A stretch of DNA of 64,000 bases from Ianthella basta (taxonomy: Eukaryota > Porifera > Demospongiae > Verongiida > Ianthellidae): NCBI GenBank assembly GCA_964019415.1, contig OZ025877.1, positions 5,735,742-5,799,741 on the forward strand, written 5' to 3'. Made by a program: the position numbers and the translations under genes. Under the pieces are notes generated by a model. The model ran no database searches and was not told the DNA's origin. It was given only the letters and a program-made list of their open reading frames with translations. Shown one piece after another: positions 35,871 to 63,300 of this stretch. Position 1 is the stretch's first letter. Each line of letters starts with the position of its first letter.

Positions 35871-36555
35871 TAATGATTGTAGATATGATGACTCACTATG
35901 GGATGTAGTACCTGTGATCAATGACATTCACAGGCTTGGTCTCTAATTTGTGCTCTTTGCAGTAATCATTTACTAAAAAACAACAGTTAATAATGTAACA
36001 GTGCATTTTACGTACTCTGTATATCTCAAAATCATGTACTCAATGTTCCTTTCAAGAGTACATGTCTACACACAGTAAATATCCTTAATTCATGAATATC
36101 ATTGTCAGGATCATTTATATTCATTTATACACAGTGTAATTATAACGTGCTGTCATAATTATGATGGCAGATGGTATGGAATATTAAAGGCTGTTCTTCG
36201 TTTTAGTGTAGCACCGTTCAATAGAACACTTTCCCCCTTGGCAGCTGCTATGAGCAGCTCCATATCCTAAGATTAATTTTGGTAATTATGACACCATCCA
36301 CCATAAGTACATCCAATCAGAGGCTCATCATGACCAGGTATGTGCATGTCCGACTACAGTTGAAAATGGTACCACTTAAGTATACTTACATCTTGTCAAT
36401 AGTGCACAGTACAGTTTCAATACATACATGATGGCCAAGGGTGGCAGAACAGTGTGGGCTAAGGGACTATGCTCCTCCACTCCTCAGGATTGACTGACTT
36501 TGTCAACAAGCAGCCCCCCCCCAGACCCAATCATGCATGTTCAGCCACTGCTGGT
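35871..36555. other. AT-rich spacer
   Basis: No exon, RNA gene or recognisable repeat was seen. Short frames only. A C9 tract lies at about 36512-36520. Confidence 0.5.
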
Positions 36556-36559
36556 AGCT

Positions 36560-36850
36560 AGTGGTCATAATACCACAACTGACACAATGATGCCATCTTT
36601 GTTGTATGGTTGTGAGGTGTGCATGAAGTTTGACAAAGCAGCAGAAGTCAGAAGTGCAGGCAACATAAATGAATGTATTACGAAGAATACAAGGAGTAAG
36701 TAGAATGGAGAGAATAAGAAGTGAAGATATTAGACAGCAACTGGGGCAGGAAAGCATATTAGATGTGATAAGGTGAAGGCAGGAAATTGGAAGTGAAGAT
36801 TGAATGAGATGAACATCCACAGTGCTGTGAAGGAATGAATCATTCCTTCA
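36560..36850 (+). mobile_element. Decayed LINE reverse-transcriptase C-terminal fragment
   Basis: A conceptual reading gives LLYGCEVCMKFDKAAE and then, in shifted frames, IQGVSRMERIRSEDIRQQLG and QESILDVI. This is the LLYG-E-W...R-L--R-R-I-G-R--D-I---L pattern of the thumb/C-terminal region of non-LTR reverse transcriptases. Stops and frameshifts show it is dead. Flanking sequence is not recognisable as part of the element. Confidence 0.6.
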
Positions 36851-39169
36851 CAGGACTGTAGAAAGCAATTTAGCTTTGGTCAGGTGGACGTGACAGTGAC
36901 AGTCATTGATGGTTGCTATCAGATGAGTCTGACAGTGGATTTGTTGGTAATCTTGCTTGGATACAAATAACAATAACCACATCAAAGTCTCTACTGCAGA
37001 ATTGATTGTGCAGTATAGCCATGTATGATCCTGTATAGCCACTTTTGTGCTTACTGCAAACCATACAGTGTGGCTAGAGTAAGGTCAAGGTAAAATACTG
37101 ATGGACTATGAGTTGGCATTGGGTAGGCCATTCCACACCAATGATGTAGTATTATTGATCTGGCCAGTCACCTTGTGTCATCTTGGAGAAGTGACAACAA
37201 CTGGTCAGCATCATCAATACTTGGTGACTTCTGAACATCCTTACTGCCTTGCACCAAGACAAAGATAATATGCATGATTCCCTTGTTAGAGAGATGGGGA
37301 ACTGTATGCTTCTAAGTTAGCATACAAAATTATGAACACATCCCATTGCAAATTGTGGCAGTGATCATTAGCATCAGCAATGAGCAGTACAGGTCTTTGA
37401 CTGACTGACGACAGCGAAGATGATGATAGTTGGCATATGTTGATTTGTGGCGAAATCATAAAGCATACTAACTGACAAGATCTACCAAAGGCAGACTCCT
37501 TGCTGAATCATATAGCATGCACCGGTGACTTCCATGCATGTTTTCAATACTGTTACCAACATTACAATAGTGCTTCAGTCACGTACGCACACACACGACA
37601 GTGTCCAAGCATGTTTGCAGTACTTATTAGCTTCTATACTGAAGCACAGCAAGCAGGGCATCAGCACAGACACCAGTATAGGCAATTTGCACAGCTAAGT
37701 GAATACAAGCATGTGCACTTGGCTTTCTCACTCTACAAAACAGTTGCCAAGCTCTTAGAGTACACAATTCACAACACTCCCATAGTTCTGTGCTGTGCCT
37801 TGCACTTTCATAGGCAACAAGAGTGCACATACCTTTGAGATAGCCTAATACCGTGTTGATGGGTGCTCAGACCACTGCCAGTGCCAAACTTGATGACTGC
37901 ATATTACACTGACAGAGGCTCAGTGGTGACTTGCTTGCGACGCCTGAAATTCCCTTCCACATGCGATAGCGTTGCAAACTATAAACCAGTGATACAACAA
38001 TCCATATACAGTACACCTCTAATAACAATTTCAGTACAGTATACCCTCTAACATATTAAATGTAAAATTACAAGTCATTCTATTCTGCATAATTTGTAGG
38101 CTAATTATTCATTTTAGAGTAGTGGGATATATTGTACTTCGAGGGTGCTGGTGACCTGGAGAACAAGGTGCAAGTTCAAGAGCCAGAGAGTATGGTAAGA
38201 TAGTGATCTGAACCACAGCCTGGAAGCCCAAATTTTCAGTGAGAGCATCACTTAACAACAGACCCTGCCCACTGAACACAAACAGATTCACTTTGTTATA
38301 CTAGCTGGATTGTTTGTGTATGTGTATGCTGTCATGACCTGAGCTGTTGGACATGTAACTGCGTCTGTGCTTGTGAGCTAGAACATGCAACAACACCTGT
38401 TGACCGTATGGTATAGAGCATTGGTGTCATCTGTAAGGTGTTGTTGTCTACTCAAGCTGAAGGCACTTGTGGTCAGTGTGCCCTCTTTTTGCCCATGAAT
38501 ATTTGAGCATGCCCATATGAAGGTCTTAATCGAGATACAACAGATGTGTACTGGAAGAGTAGCCTTCTGGCAAGGGACTCCACCTTAAAAGAAAACATTC
38601 TAGTTCCAATTGCACTGTGCATCACCATGGGACTGTGGGATGTATTGTAATTGCACTGATTTTGGATTGTGGATTGTAAATGTGTTTCTGCTGTTAGAGT
38701 GAGCCCAAATCAATGCACTCATGAACCATGCAAGAGCACGTTTTAAGGTGAGCAGGCATAAAGTTTCGTATGAACTTGAGCAAACTATAATCTCAAGTCA
38801 CTGAGAACCACATTAACATTTGCACTGTGTTTGGCTATATACCTGCTCAGTCAGTGCATACACAGTGTACATGCATAGCTATGCAGGTGAAAATACTACA
38901 GGCCATGTTCTGAGCATGAATGAACATCAACTGACTCTGAACTTCCTCATGCATTGCCATGGATCTGCATGCACATTATGCATATGGACACAAATGCTTT
39001 ATCACACTACATCAAATAATTGTGTATGATGTACGTATTACGTACTTTCTGTAGTGCAACACCACAACTGCCAATACCTGGATAGTCAGCTACACATGCA
39101 CACAATATCATTGCAGCTTGCAGCTATAGTGGAATACAGAGCACATTAAAGTACAATCAGTGTTAGGGA
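36851..39169. other. Gene-poor 2.3-kb region downstream of YIPF6
   Basis: Only short, overlapping frames (for example 37500-37838 + and 38109-38291 -) with no family resemblance and no consistent splice signals. The YIPF6 3' UTR must lie just left of 39170. I see nothing else. Confidence 0.5.
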
Positions 39170-42100
39170 TTAATTTGCATCTTTGGGAGCCTGAGCTAAA
39201 ATGAGAGCTGTGACTGCACAATAAAACAGAGCTATTGGATAAACAGCAAGTTCTTTTCGATCACTGGGTAGGTAATCCTTCAGGAATCCAAGAACAGCTG
39301 CATGTGCAGAAGAGATAGTGAAAGGACTGATAGCAACATGCCCCTAGTACAGCTCTACAGTGCTTACTATCAGCATTACTTCTGAAGGGCAGCGTCTTAA
39401 AGCTCTTAGAAACCCCTCTCCATACACCCATGCCATGCTACAAGCTACAGAAACTCCCCACACTCCTTAGACCCACATATTCTTCTTCCACCTATGCCTG
39501 AATGTATCAAGCTTCATAATCACTCACCCCAAACAGACCAACCCAAAGATGCTCCACAGAAGGCCAGTCGTACAATATTTGTTGTTGTTCTTGACCCCAT
39601 ATGAGTGGGTAGGAGCTTCATGAGGATGAGGGCTATACAGAGAGGTGCAAGGCAGTAGCCCAAGGTGCAGACACACTGAAAGAAGGACCTGCACATACAA
39701 ACAGTACAATAAACAATCAAGAGCAAACTCACAATAAACTTCATATACAAGACACAGGCTTTCTAAACAGATAGGCTACAAACAAGGAGTGATCTTGAGG
39801 AATTGACGTTGTGCAGACTGCATGCCATTGGTAATGGTAAGGTAGCTTGCCAGCTGCTGTGGGTGCCCACGTTCAACCAGGTTTGGCCTTGCTTTCATAG
39901 TCCACAGTTACACAATGCGATACATAGCACTGTTCTGGTTACACCATTATCATCAACATCATCCTATTACTGTATGTATACAAATATTCATGGGGTATAT
40001 ATGTCGTGGATGCAAGGAATTATAGGCACAGCATGTTATCCTCCTAGCGAATTCTTTGCACAAATACACAAGAGCGCACTATACCTGAAAAGGAAGCTGG
40101 TCACTGAACACGTCAAGAAAAGGCAATCCACAGGGGCAAACCCAGCATTCATTCATTAATTGAACTTCCCCCATTGAGCCACAGCCACCAGCAGCAACCA
40201 GTCACTATTTCCTACTGATTTCTGCTTAGATGCATGTACACAGACCAAAACCTCACTTTCATCCATTACCATGACATGATGCTAAAACCTCAGGTTTGTA
40301 CCCATCCATTGTTGCCAATAGGGTATTATCTCACAATGCATACAAAGTCCAGGAATGACATCAGTGAAGCAACCAAATTACTCACAAGGCAACCAATCAT
40401 GATATCAACAGGTCAGCTATACAAGTGTAAAGACAGGGTACAGTGAAAAGTCCCGTACACCTGAAACTGTGAGTGATGAAACAGATCCTGCAAATGTAAC
40501 ATAGTCATTGACATCACAACTGCAGCTGAGAGCATACACCATAGTGGGAAGTCTTGTAAAACTCTTGTTTTTGGCCTAGATCTACCTTCTTCACCTAGTG
40601 TGTCCGTACATCACATGATTGTCACAGAAGCATGCAATGATGTCCCATGCCCTATTTACTACATAGTTCTATGCTCTGTGATGGCAAATCTGTCACTCAC
40701 ACTTTTCCCTTCAGCAGCTGAGTGTTGACAGTAACAATGCCTGCTCCACCCCACAGAACCACAAAGGCTTGCACAAATCTAATACCGCCTTCACCATCCT
40801 TATTACTGCTGCCTTGCTGGAGAAGCCTGAGTATGACAGTAAATGCACACAATTGATCCTGGAACTGTACATTCATAGGCACTAACAACAGTGCAGCAGG
40901 TGTGAGTATTGCAAGGAAAATCAAAAGAGCTAAAAAGAGAATAGTTTGGACTATCACTTCTGTCATACTGTAACAAAATAACTTCTTTAGGCTTTAAATG
41001 GGAGGAAATCTTCGAGCAGATCACGTAGTGATCGTCATAGCTAGTAACAGTACTGGACAATAGGTGTGACGTAATGCCAAGCACCAATGCAAATAGCGAC
41101 ATTACAGCATTTGGCTACTTGACCATTACCCACCTGATGAATGACTCAATGACTCAATGACCATATATAAACATTATCATAAATATATATGCTATATACA
41201 ATGTCTTCTATAATCCATGTTGCTGCATACTGTACTTGTTGTCTGTTTTGGCTACCTCCTGCTAAGGAGATAAAGCCGTGAAGATTGATGATGATGACCA
41301 TTAACCACTTTGGCCAACCATTATGAAGCCAGCTGGAAGACTACAGCTGCCAGTTAAGTGAGTTCTGGCAAGTTGACCGATCATCCAAAGGGCCATTTGT
41401 GCTGGTGCATGGTGAAATGCCCATGTACGCCTGGCTAATAATACAATAGTGCCTGGTCAACAAAGGTATTCTACACCACATAATGCATAGTACCATATAC
41501 GCTTTAACTTTCGCGGGGTTAAATTTTCCAGGTTTTTGGGGATCAGCAACCATCTTCAAAAGTTTCACCCTGCGAAAACTTACACAAGGCTTTACTTCTC
41601 CTGCTTGAGATTTTGCAACTGCAAAAGTAAAAACGCGAAAACCGAGAAAACTTGCAAACTGTGAAAGTTTAACCCCGCGAAAGTTAAAGCGCATACGGTA
41701 TCTTAGACCAAGTTAAGTGTGTGTGTGTGTGTGTGTCCCCTATATTACCAGATAAAATTGCATGATGTGCATGTACGTGCTGAAAGCAAGATAACAAAGA
41801 TATCACACAGATACACACACCAGTGCCAAAGACAGCCCCACTCTCTGCTACCACACAATGCACATGTAAAACTGCAGCCTATTGTATTCACATCATTACA
41901 CAATGATGGAGGGCAACAGTCACATTTTGTACATCATGTGCAAAGAGGTAAGAACATGGCATTTTACCAAAGACTCACACCGACATTAGAATGCACAGAA
42001 CAAGAGGGCCCCACAGGTCCCCTGCAAGGAACAAGTACACAAGAATCGTGAAATCAGAATCGGTTAGAGGATAACGTGCAGCGAGGTTAAAACGCTCACA

Positions 42101-42327
42101 GTCGTGCAACAACGACTTGTTTCTCCCGGGCAAGAGCACATTACTGAATTTGATACCAATGGCACGTACATCTCTTTTCTGTAGGACAAAAACAGCAATT
42201 GCGTAAATGGCTTATGATATAGTACACGCGTATCATCTATAGAGCTTACAATTGTCTCCAGAACAGGCTCGTCCAGGGTGCCTTCATCTGGTTCTTCAAT
42301 GACACGCAAAGAGCCTTCAACCTCCAT
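39170..42327 (-). CDS. YIPF6: YIPF6, Yip1-domain Golgi membrane protein
   Basis: Six exons (minus): 42250-42327, 42100-42178, 41979-42021, 40701-40826, 39528-39688, 39170-39297; 615 nt, 204 aa (human 236). YIPF proteins are five-helix membrane proteins of the ER-Golgi that interact with Rab-type GTPases and are needed for Golgi trafficking and structure. The cytosolic N-terminus (MEVEGSLRVIEEPDEGTLDE) is short and acidic, ending DEPVLETI-KRDVRAIGIKF. The hallmark DWDLWGP is formed across a junction, followed by five helices near VLCILMSVLL, VQAFVVLWGGAGIVTV, FFQCVCTLGYCLAPLCIALI, VRLAFCGASLGWSVWAVLG and LAVYPIALFYCAVTALILA. Two consecutive introns use a GTGTGAGT context in which phase selects the inner GTGAGT. 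The start is the first in-frame ATG; an upstream extension lacks ATG. The gene is divergent from the CSGALNACT-like gene; intron 3 contains a MITE. Confidence 0.94.
41492..41699. mobile_element. MITE with ~32-bp terminal inverted repeats
   Basis: In YIPF6 intron 3. The left end ACCATATACGCTTTAACTTT-CGCGGGGTTAAA is matched at the right end by the reverse complement of TTTAACCCCGCGAAAGTTAAAGCGCATACGGT, with only two or three mismatches, flanked by TA. Total length is about 208 bp. Internal subrepeats GCGAAAACT / AAAAGTTTCACC-like words also pair. No frame. TA target and size suggest a Tc1/mariner- or PIF-type miniature element. Confidence 0.8.
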
Positions 42328-42888
42328 TTTGTTCAGTTGCGCAAGTGCTGTCACTGGAAAATTGCTATTGGTCCCTCGGCCAAGGGCCAATTTTTTCAGC
42401 GAAAATATCGGTTCCCTGGAGGTCTGAAAGAAATAGTCCTAGTGTGAAAATTTCGGTTCCGTCCACACATTGCTTCTCTTCGCTTCCTAGCTAATACGCT
42501 ACGTAAAGCCATAGGTGTAGTAGCTATGGTACAACAACGTCATATGGGTACCCGCCATTAGAAGCTAGCCTACAGTCAAGCAATCCAGCCCTTGCAGTGA
42601 AGCCACTTTTGTACAGTGTTGAACTATTTATCGCTCAAGCGCAGGACTTATCTAAGTAGGAATGGAGGCACACGAAGCAGTCTCATAGCAGACATCCAAG
42701 TCCAGGATTTATTGTAACATGGATGCATATAATTGGCTTCGCCCCTCTACCGAGTCGTTAAGTCCACTACAGTATATGATTACCTGTTTACTCTTTGTGA
42801 CGTATGGACGCATCACCCCTGTAGGCGTACAAGAGCGCGACCGTCCGGGGGTACCGTACTGCAGTAGGAGTCGGTGAGGACGATCGCG
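42328..42888. promoter_or_regulatory. Bidirectional intergenic promoter, YIPF6/CSGALNACT
   Basis: Only 561 bp separate the divergent start codons of YIPF6 (42327, -) and the CSGALNACT-like gene (42889, +). The segment is CpG-containing, especially near 42800-42890. An imperfect direct repeat AAAATATCGGTTCC (near 42401) / AAAATTTCGGTTCC (near 42447) lies on the YIPF6 side. No TATA box was seen. Confidence 0.55.
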
Positions 42889-45800
42889 ATGAGTGGAAAC
42901 AGCAGGCAGTCCACGAGAGGAATGAAGCGCCTCTATGGGGTGCTTCTGGCTGCGTTGGCTGCTATTCTATTAGTAGTTCTGTCAGTGTGTGTCCTCACTG
43001 CTTTTAACCAAAACCCCCTTAGTACCCTTTCACAAAGCTATAAGGCGTCCTCACAGCAAGGCTCAGAATGCTCCGAGGTGTATCTATCTCTACTGCGCAA
43101 GGCCCTGTCTACCGAGGAGCTCGATTCGGCTAGCCCCGAAGTTGTTATTCATCTCATCCAGGACAACATGCAGACCTTCCGCCAGCGTTTGGAGGCGCAG
43201 CAGTACGCTTTGGAGGACTTAGAGCGACGGAACAGGCAACTCATGGCACAGTTGGAGGGTGGCAGTCATGTAGTAGGTGGCAAGGACGCTTCGGCCAAAG
43301 CAGTGGTACCACTAATTACTCCAGAAATTGTGCGAACATTTAATATTCGGCAGAAATCAGAATTTGACTTAATTAATTACGTAGCGTTTACAAAGGACCT
43401 CTTATACCAGTTGGAGCCGGGGCTTACTCATCGTCCAGAGGATACTCCTAGAGGCAACCGCAAGCAGGAGATGAGCGAGGTTATGGATGCATGCACGTGA
43501 CAGCACATTGCTGTGACATCAGAGACGCATGATGTATTGTTGTGATGTACCACACAGACATGCTGTACCCTTTACTACAGTGTAAGTGTCACCAAGACTA
43601 GAAGCAGTAAATGTTTACTGCTACATCTATCATTGTGTGTCACTCTGTGATGTTGCTTGCCTCTGGCTTGTCTCTGTAGATTCTAAACATGGCGGTGCAG
43701 ATTCTGAACTCCGGCAGCCACCATGGCAAGCCGGTCACCCTTAATGACTTCCAAGATGGCATCATGCGCACCTCCCATGTCCTCGGCACACAGTACGACA
43801 TGTACTTTTCAGCAGAGCAGAAGAATGTGTTCAAACACCTAACACTGTTTAGGCCTTTCACTGAAGTGCAGAAGATTAGGGTGGAATCAGTGGATAAGAG
43901 TAACGAGTGGATCAATCTCATTATGCCGCTAGCAGGCAGGTGAGGTGGGCGGGCCAGAGGCGTGTCCTGTGGGTGCATGCTTTTTGCATGGTACTTTAAT
44001 ATGCATCTGTTTTCTATAATATGCGTCCGTTGTCCATAATTGGTAATCACATAATCAATCTGGCAAGTCTTGCTCAAGCACTTAACAGCTGTGACTGGAA
44101 CAAGAAAGAATGCCACAACACAATTTGAGATGAAGAATATGTTTGTTGAATTCAAAAACTTGCACTTTCTTAGGGTACAACGTTCATGCTAACATGCGCT
44201 CTCAGCCACTGAGAAAGCTCTCAAATCATGAAGACTTGCTCATTCTTAACAACAGCCTTGTTTATACCATGAACCTCCTGTTCACTGTCCACCAAGAACA
44301 CCTGCTGTTTATATATGGAAGGTTACACCAGAATGGTGTCAATACCTCAATTATTTATTACTGATTATTGAATGGAAACACCCTGTCTAGACAAGCAGCC
44401 CAAACTATACTGCATACATGGCACAGTGGGTATGTACATGTGGTGTGGGTATTCTTCAGGAGCTGAGGTGCTGTTGTGCTAATGGTTAGTGGCTAACAAA
44501 CTTGCCAGAATTAATATTACTCCAGATGACTCAGAAATTTGACTAGCTACTTTCCACTACCCCAATGAGTTGCTAGGTTTGTGTCAGCTTTAACTGATAG
44601 CATTCAATGACTTGTGTACATACACACAGCCATAGCACAGTTGTGCCGGCATGCTGTCATTGTGAGTGTAACTTCCTCCGATGTACACATGCCATTGCCC
44701 AAGTGGAGTAGCGCTGTTGCACTTACTGACAAGCCATGTTTCACCACTTGGTACAAAGCCCTAGTAATGTACGCATGAAGCCAATATCAACGTGATAATA
44801 GCAGGTTAATTTAAATAATTGTACTAAACAATTTTATATTCCTGTATCTCTTCTGCTTTGGGCTAGAGTTGAAACATTTAAACAGTTCATGGAGACATTT
44901 GCTGAGGTGTGCATCCTGAGTGACCGCAGGATCTACCTCACTGTTGTGTACTTTGGCACTGAAGAGCAAGCTGAGATCCTGTCCATTCTCAAACAAGTTG
45001 CCGCCATGCACAACTACACAGACTACAAGTTTATTGCAAAGGACAATGATGAGTTCTCACGTGGTGTGGGTCTGCTCACCGGTGCAGAGGCTTGGGAGAA
45101 AGGCAATGTCCTCATGCTCTTCTGCGATGTGGACATATATTTCGACCAAGGTTTCCTTAACCGGTGCCGAATGAATGCAGAGCCGGGTAGAAAGGTGTAT
45201 TACCCCATGGTCTTCAGCTTGTACAACCCAGAGATTGTGTACCGGGGGAAGGAGCTGCCCTCATGGCGTGAACAACTGGTCATTGGGAAGAACACTGGCT
45301 ACTGGAGGGGTTTCGGCTTTGGGATGACTTGTATGTACCGAGCAGACTTTCTGTACATGAAAGGCTTTGACACCAGCATCAAGGGCTGGGGAGCTGAGGA
45401 TGTCAAGTTATTCAGGAAGATAGTGGCAAGCAACCTGGAAGTGGTCCGAGCTCCTGATAGAGGTGGGCTTGCATGTGCTGTGTAAATGGCTGTCTGTTGA
45501 CATGCACATACTGTCATGTGCAATAAAGTGTATACATGTTTTGTTCAAAGCAATGTCAATTTTAGCACTAGTGCATGAATGCATACTCTGTATTGATGAA
45601 TGACCTCCATTTGGATGAGTTCACTTGGCACCACACAATAATGGAACAGACACTATTTTTGCTCTGCATAGCAGTGGCCTGTCTTTCATGTTTATCAATA
45701 GACTTAGTCTATATATACTTGTGTAGATGCATTTACTATGATGCCAGTGACAATTTCTAGTATGACATTTGTACAGACTCAGTGTGTTTATGAATGTTGG

Positions 45801-46206
45801 ACATGACATCTGTCGTCAGTACACATGCACGTAGGTAGCATGCATACCAGGCAGGCAGGCAGGCTGCCGTAGCTAGAGCCCAATGTTATATACAATGTGT
45901 TGACTCACTTCTGTAGGTGTGTGAGAAGAGGGTGTGTGTGGCTGTACTAATGACCTATTAAATGAACTATTGCTTGTCCCATGTGCAGGTATATTCCATC
46001 TGTACCATCCCAAGCACTGTGACATTGCCTTGCCCAAAGACCAGTATGTCATGTGCCTGGGCAGCAAGGCCATCTCAGAGGCCTCTGCCAGTCAGCTGGG
46101 GCTGCTGGCCTTCAAGGAACTGGAAAAGGAGCATGAAAAGTATCACACTGAAAATGGAGCTGAGGCTGTGCAGGGACAGAAGAAGAGTGCACAGGAGAGA
46201 GTGTGA
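42889..46206 (+). CDS. CSGALNACT: Chondroitin sulfate N-acetylgalactosaminyltransferase-like
   Basis: Four exons: 42889-43479, 43680-43939, 44867-45462, 45989-46206; 1665 nt, 554 aa (human CSGALNACT1 532, CSGALNACT2 542). The family adds GalNAc to the linker or chain of chondroitin in the Golgi (CAZy GT7). The start ATG at 42889 gives a short basic tail, then a type II signal anchor (LYGVLLAALAAILLVVLSVCVL, about 14-36) and a helical stem with a Leu/Glu-rich coiled coil (about 95-125). The catalytic domain shows LFRPFTEVQKI, NLIMPLAGRVETFKQFM, LTVVYFG, EFSRG-GL, the metal-binding DVD (about 371-373) in MLFCDVDIYF, YWRGFGFGMTCMYR, GWGAEDVKL (GT7 WGxED motif) and IFHLYHPKHCD. All key residues are present. 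Human paralogue 1 versus 2 cannot be decided; the enzyme could also act on other acceptors. Confidence 0.93.
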
Positions 46207-46309
46207 ACAGGTTCTCACGGACTCCCACAGAATGAATTTAGCTAACTAGCTAGCTCTATAATTTCATTGGCTGTTCAAGTGATTATTGCTGTGGCTACTG
46301 CACTTGTGA

Positions 46310-46627
46310 GTGTACCTGTCAAAGTTCCATGAAACTGACGAGTCATTCAAGAGTCTACGTATTAATACAAGAATACATCCCAAGCTAGCTTTAGTCAAGA
46401 AGCTCGGCGTATTTGGCGCCAAGGTGACGATAGGTGACGTCATCTCATTCCGAATAGGCGTGGTCACTATTAAGAGGACACCAGGAGAAAGGGAGACGTG
46501 CCACAGGAAAGTGGTGGTGCACGATCGCCTACCGTCGGAGCTACGCCTCGGGTACATGCTTGTAAGTGACGCTACGGCGTGGGGTGGGAGGAAGGAGGGG
46601 TCCCTTGTAATTCAAGTAGTGCCGTGA
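46310..46627 (+). CDS. Unrecognised CpG-rich 105-codon frame without ATG start
   Basis: An open frame on the plus strand running to TGA at 46625-46627, with plausible protein-like composition (LALVKKLGVFGAKVTIGDV, CHRKVVVHDRLPSELRLGYM). It begins at no ATG; the first internal Met is near its end, so it would have to be a terminal exon of an upstream gene or be non-coding. It starts about 100 bp after the CSGALNACT stop. The segment is CpG-rich and contains CRE-type sites, so promoter sequence for the DOCK gene is an equal alternative. Confidence 0.25.
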   Translation: MYLSKFHETDESFKSLRINTRIHPKLALVKKLGVFGAKVTIGDVISFRIGVVTIKRTPGERETCHRKVVVHDRLPSELRLGYMLVSDATAWGGRKEGSLVIQVVP

Positions 46628-46650
46628 CGCGTCACTGGCACTTTATAAAA
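46435..46650 (+). promoter_or_regulatory. Candidate DOCK promoter: CRE sites and TATA box
   Basis: A perfect CRE palindrome TGACGTCA (46435-46442), a second palindrome GTGACGCGTCAC (46624-46635) and TTTATAAAACGG (TATA at 46644-46649) lie in a CpG-rich stretch about 1.1 kb upstream of the first DOCK coding exon. That exon sits directly behind a good acceptor (CGCTACAG, ending 47729), consistent with a non-coding first exon starting near 46675. Motif-based inference only. Confidence 0.4.
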
Positions 46651-46937
46651 CGGTGTCTGTGCGTACCTGATACCAATCAACCGGCTGTGACTCCTATTGC
46701 CGGGGAGATCTGTAGATAAGCCAGGCTTCCGGAGCTTTCCTTCTGCTATAAGGTCCTCCTTACAGCTTTATGTCCGTTGAAACGGAGCGCCAGTAGCATT
46801 GCTCTTGTATGTGGTTGTTGTTGAAGCTACTAGTGTGGCTCCTGGCACTCTACCGTTGCGACTGGGACATGGTCTAACCTCTAGTTTATGTAAGATGTAT
46901 AGTAAAGCTCTGGTAGCCCATGAGCTTGTAGGTGGAT

Positions 46938-47188
<251 letters not shown>

Positions 47189-47745
47189 TGTGTGTTTTGA
47201 CTATCTTTCTGTGTTGAAGTGAGAAATACTAGATATACAGGCTATATAGGTTGTAGGACCTCTTCAACTTGTCAACCGATGAGGTAGTGTGTGCATTTGC
47301 ACATGTGTTTGAGCATGTATTCTTATGTGTGCACTGACTGTGTGGATGTTTATGCACATGTGTGTGTGTGTGCTGTGCGTGCTGTGTATGTTGATTATGT
47401 GTAGCATTTCCTAATGAAGTAGGAACACTGTGGTCCGTTTACATTCAGCCACCAATGAGTGCACTTTCATTGTTGTGCATGAGGGGTGACATGCACTTAA
47501 TATACTCTACTCCCACTATTGTTGTGCATATACTTTCAATGTTTATCACACCAATTTGGAGTGTACTGTGCCATGTCATCATGTGTCGCTTCCCCCACCA
47601 TCCATTGTATGGGAATACACACACACTGGCATATGTGCATCCAGCGATGGGGTCAGCGCTAGGGTTCATGTTAACATGCCGTTGTGGTCTGTGCTGCAGT
47701 GTCACACCTTAACTTCTTTCGCGCTACAGATGCTGTGTGCTGGCC

Positions 47746-62594
<14,849 letters not shown>

Positions 62595-62599
62595 GTACA

Positions 62600-62607
<8 letters not shown>

Positions 62608-62631
<24 letters not shown>

Positions 62632-62641
62632 GCGCGCGCGC
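62608..62641. repeat. (CA)n(CG)n compound microsatellite
   Basis: Begins just after the donor of the last recognised DOCK exon (62594): (CA)n directly followed by CGCGCGCGCG. Confidence 0.9.
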
Positions 62642-63188
62642 ACCTGCTCCAAGTCCTGTTTTGAAAGCCAGTCCATTCATGGGTGGGTTGGCTAGACCCA
62701 CAACGGCCAACACTGGGCTGGGTGGCCGCTGGGCATCATGGCCAGTCCTAGCTGTTGTTGGTCACACGCGGAGCCATAGCCGCTTTGTGGCTAAAATCCT
62801 GTCACAGGCGAAGAGGCCAGTCTTACGCTCTACTACCCTAGGCAGGGGGTTGCTGGGCGTAGACTTGCTGTCAATGGCCGCGTTGGTTGCCTGTCCATCA
62901 GCCAAGCCAACAGGTCCAAGGGGTGCAGTCAATGGTTGGTATTGCTGGTTGGGTCAGAAGCTGCAGGGTTCGCCGAGTCTTCATTGTGGCTGGTCTCTGC
63001 CGCCGTGCAGTAGCACTCTCCACTGACAAAGAACCACAACGCCTTCACTTCCAGTTCTTTAGTCGTTGGGAATTCCTTCCAGCAGCGAAAAACATGCCAC
63101 CTCCTTGCAAACAGGCTGATACTGTGGTCTCATTCAGCGATTGTGTGGTTTCCTAGCTGCTATCTTGACGATGGCACATGCATGCACG

Positions 63189-63190
<2 letters not shown>
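62642..63190. other. Unassigned CpG-rich sequence after the last DOCK exon
   Basis: An open frame on the plus strand (62478-63026) runs out of the last DOCK exon, but beyond 62594 it is not DOCK-like (Gly/Arg/Ser-rich). The next conserved DOCK segment was not found in any frame. The composition suggests a retroelement or other insertion; no diagnostic motif. Confidence 0.4.
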
Positions 63191-63224
<34 letters not shown>

Positions 63225-63300
63225 ACCGAGAGCCACCACCGCCGAGAGCCACCACCGCCGAGAGCCACCACCACAACCTCCGAGAACCATAGTGTGCATG
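63190..63300. repeat. (CA)n followed by 17-bp minisatellite
   Basis: (CA)n at about 63188-63222, then three to four copies of CCGAGAGCCACCACCGC-type units to about 63290. Confidence 0.85.

Noticed and set aside
43640-44155. 171-codon minus-strand frame
   Set aside because: Largely antisense to the CSGALNACT-like exon 43680-43939; no own splice or family evidence.
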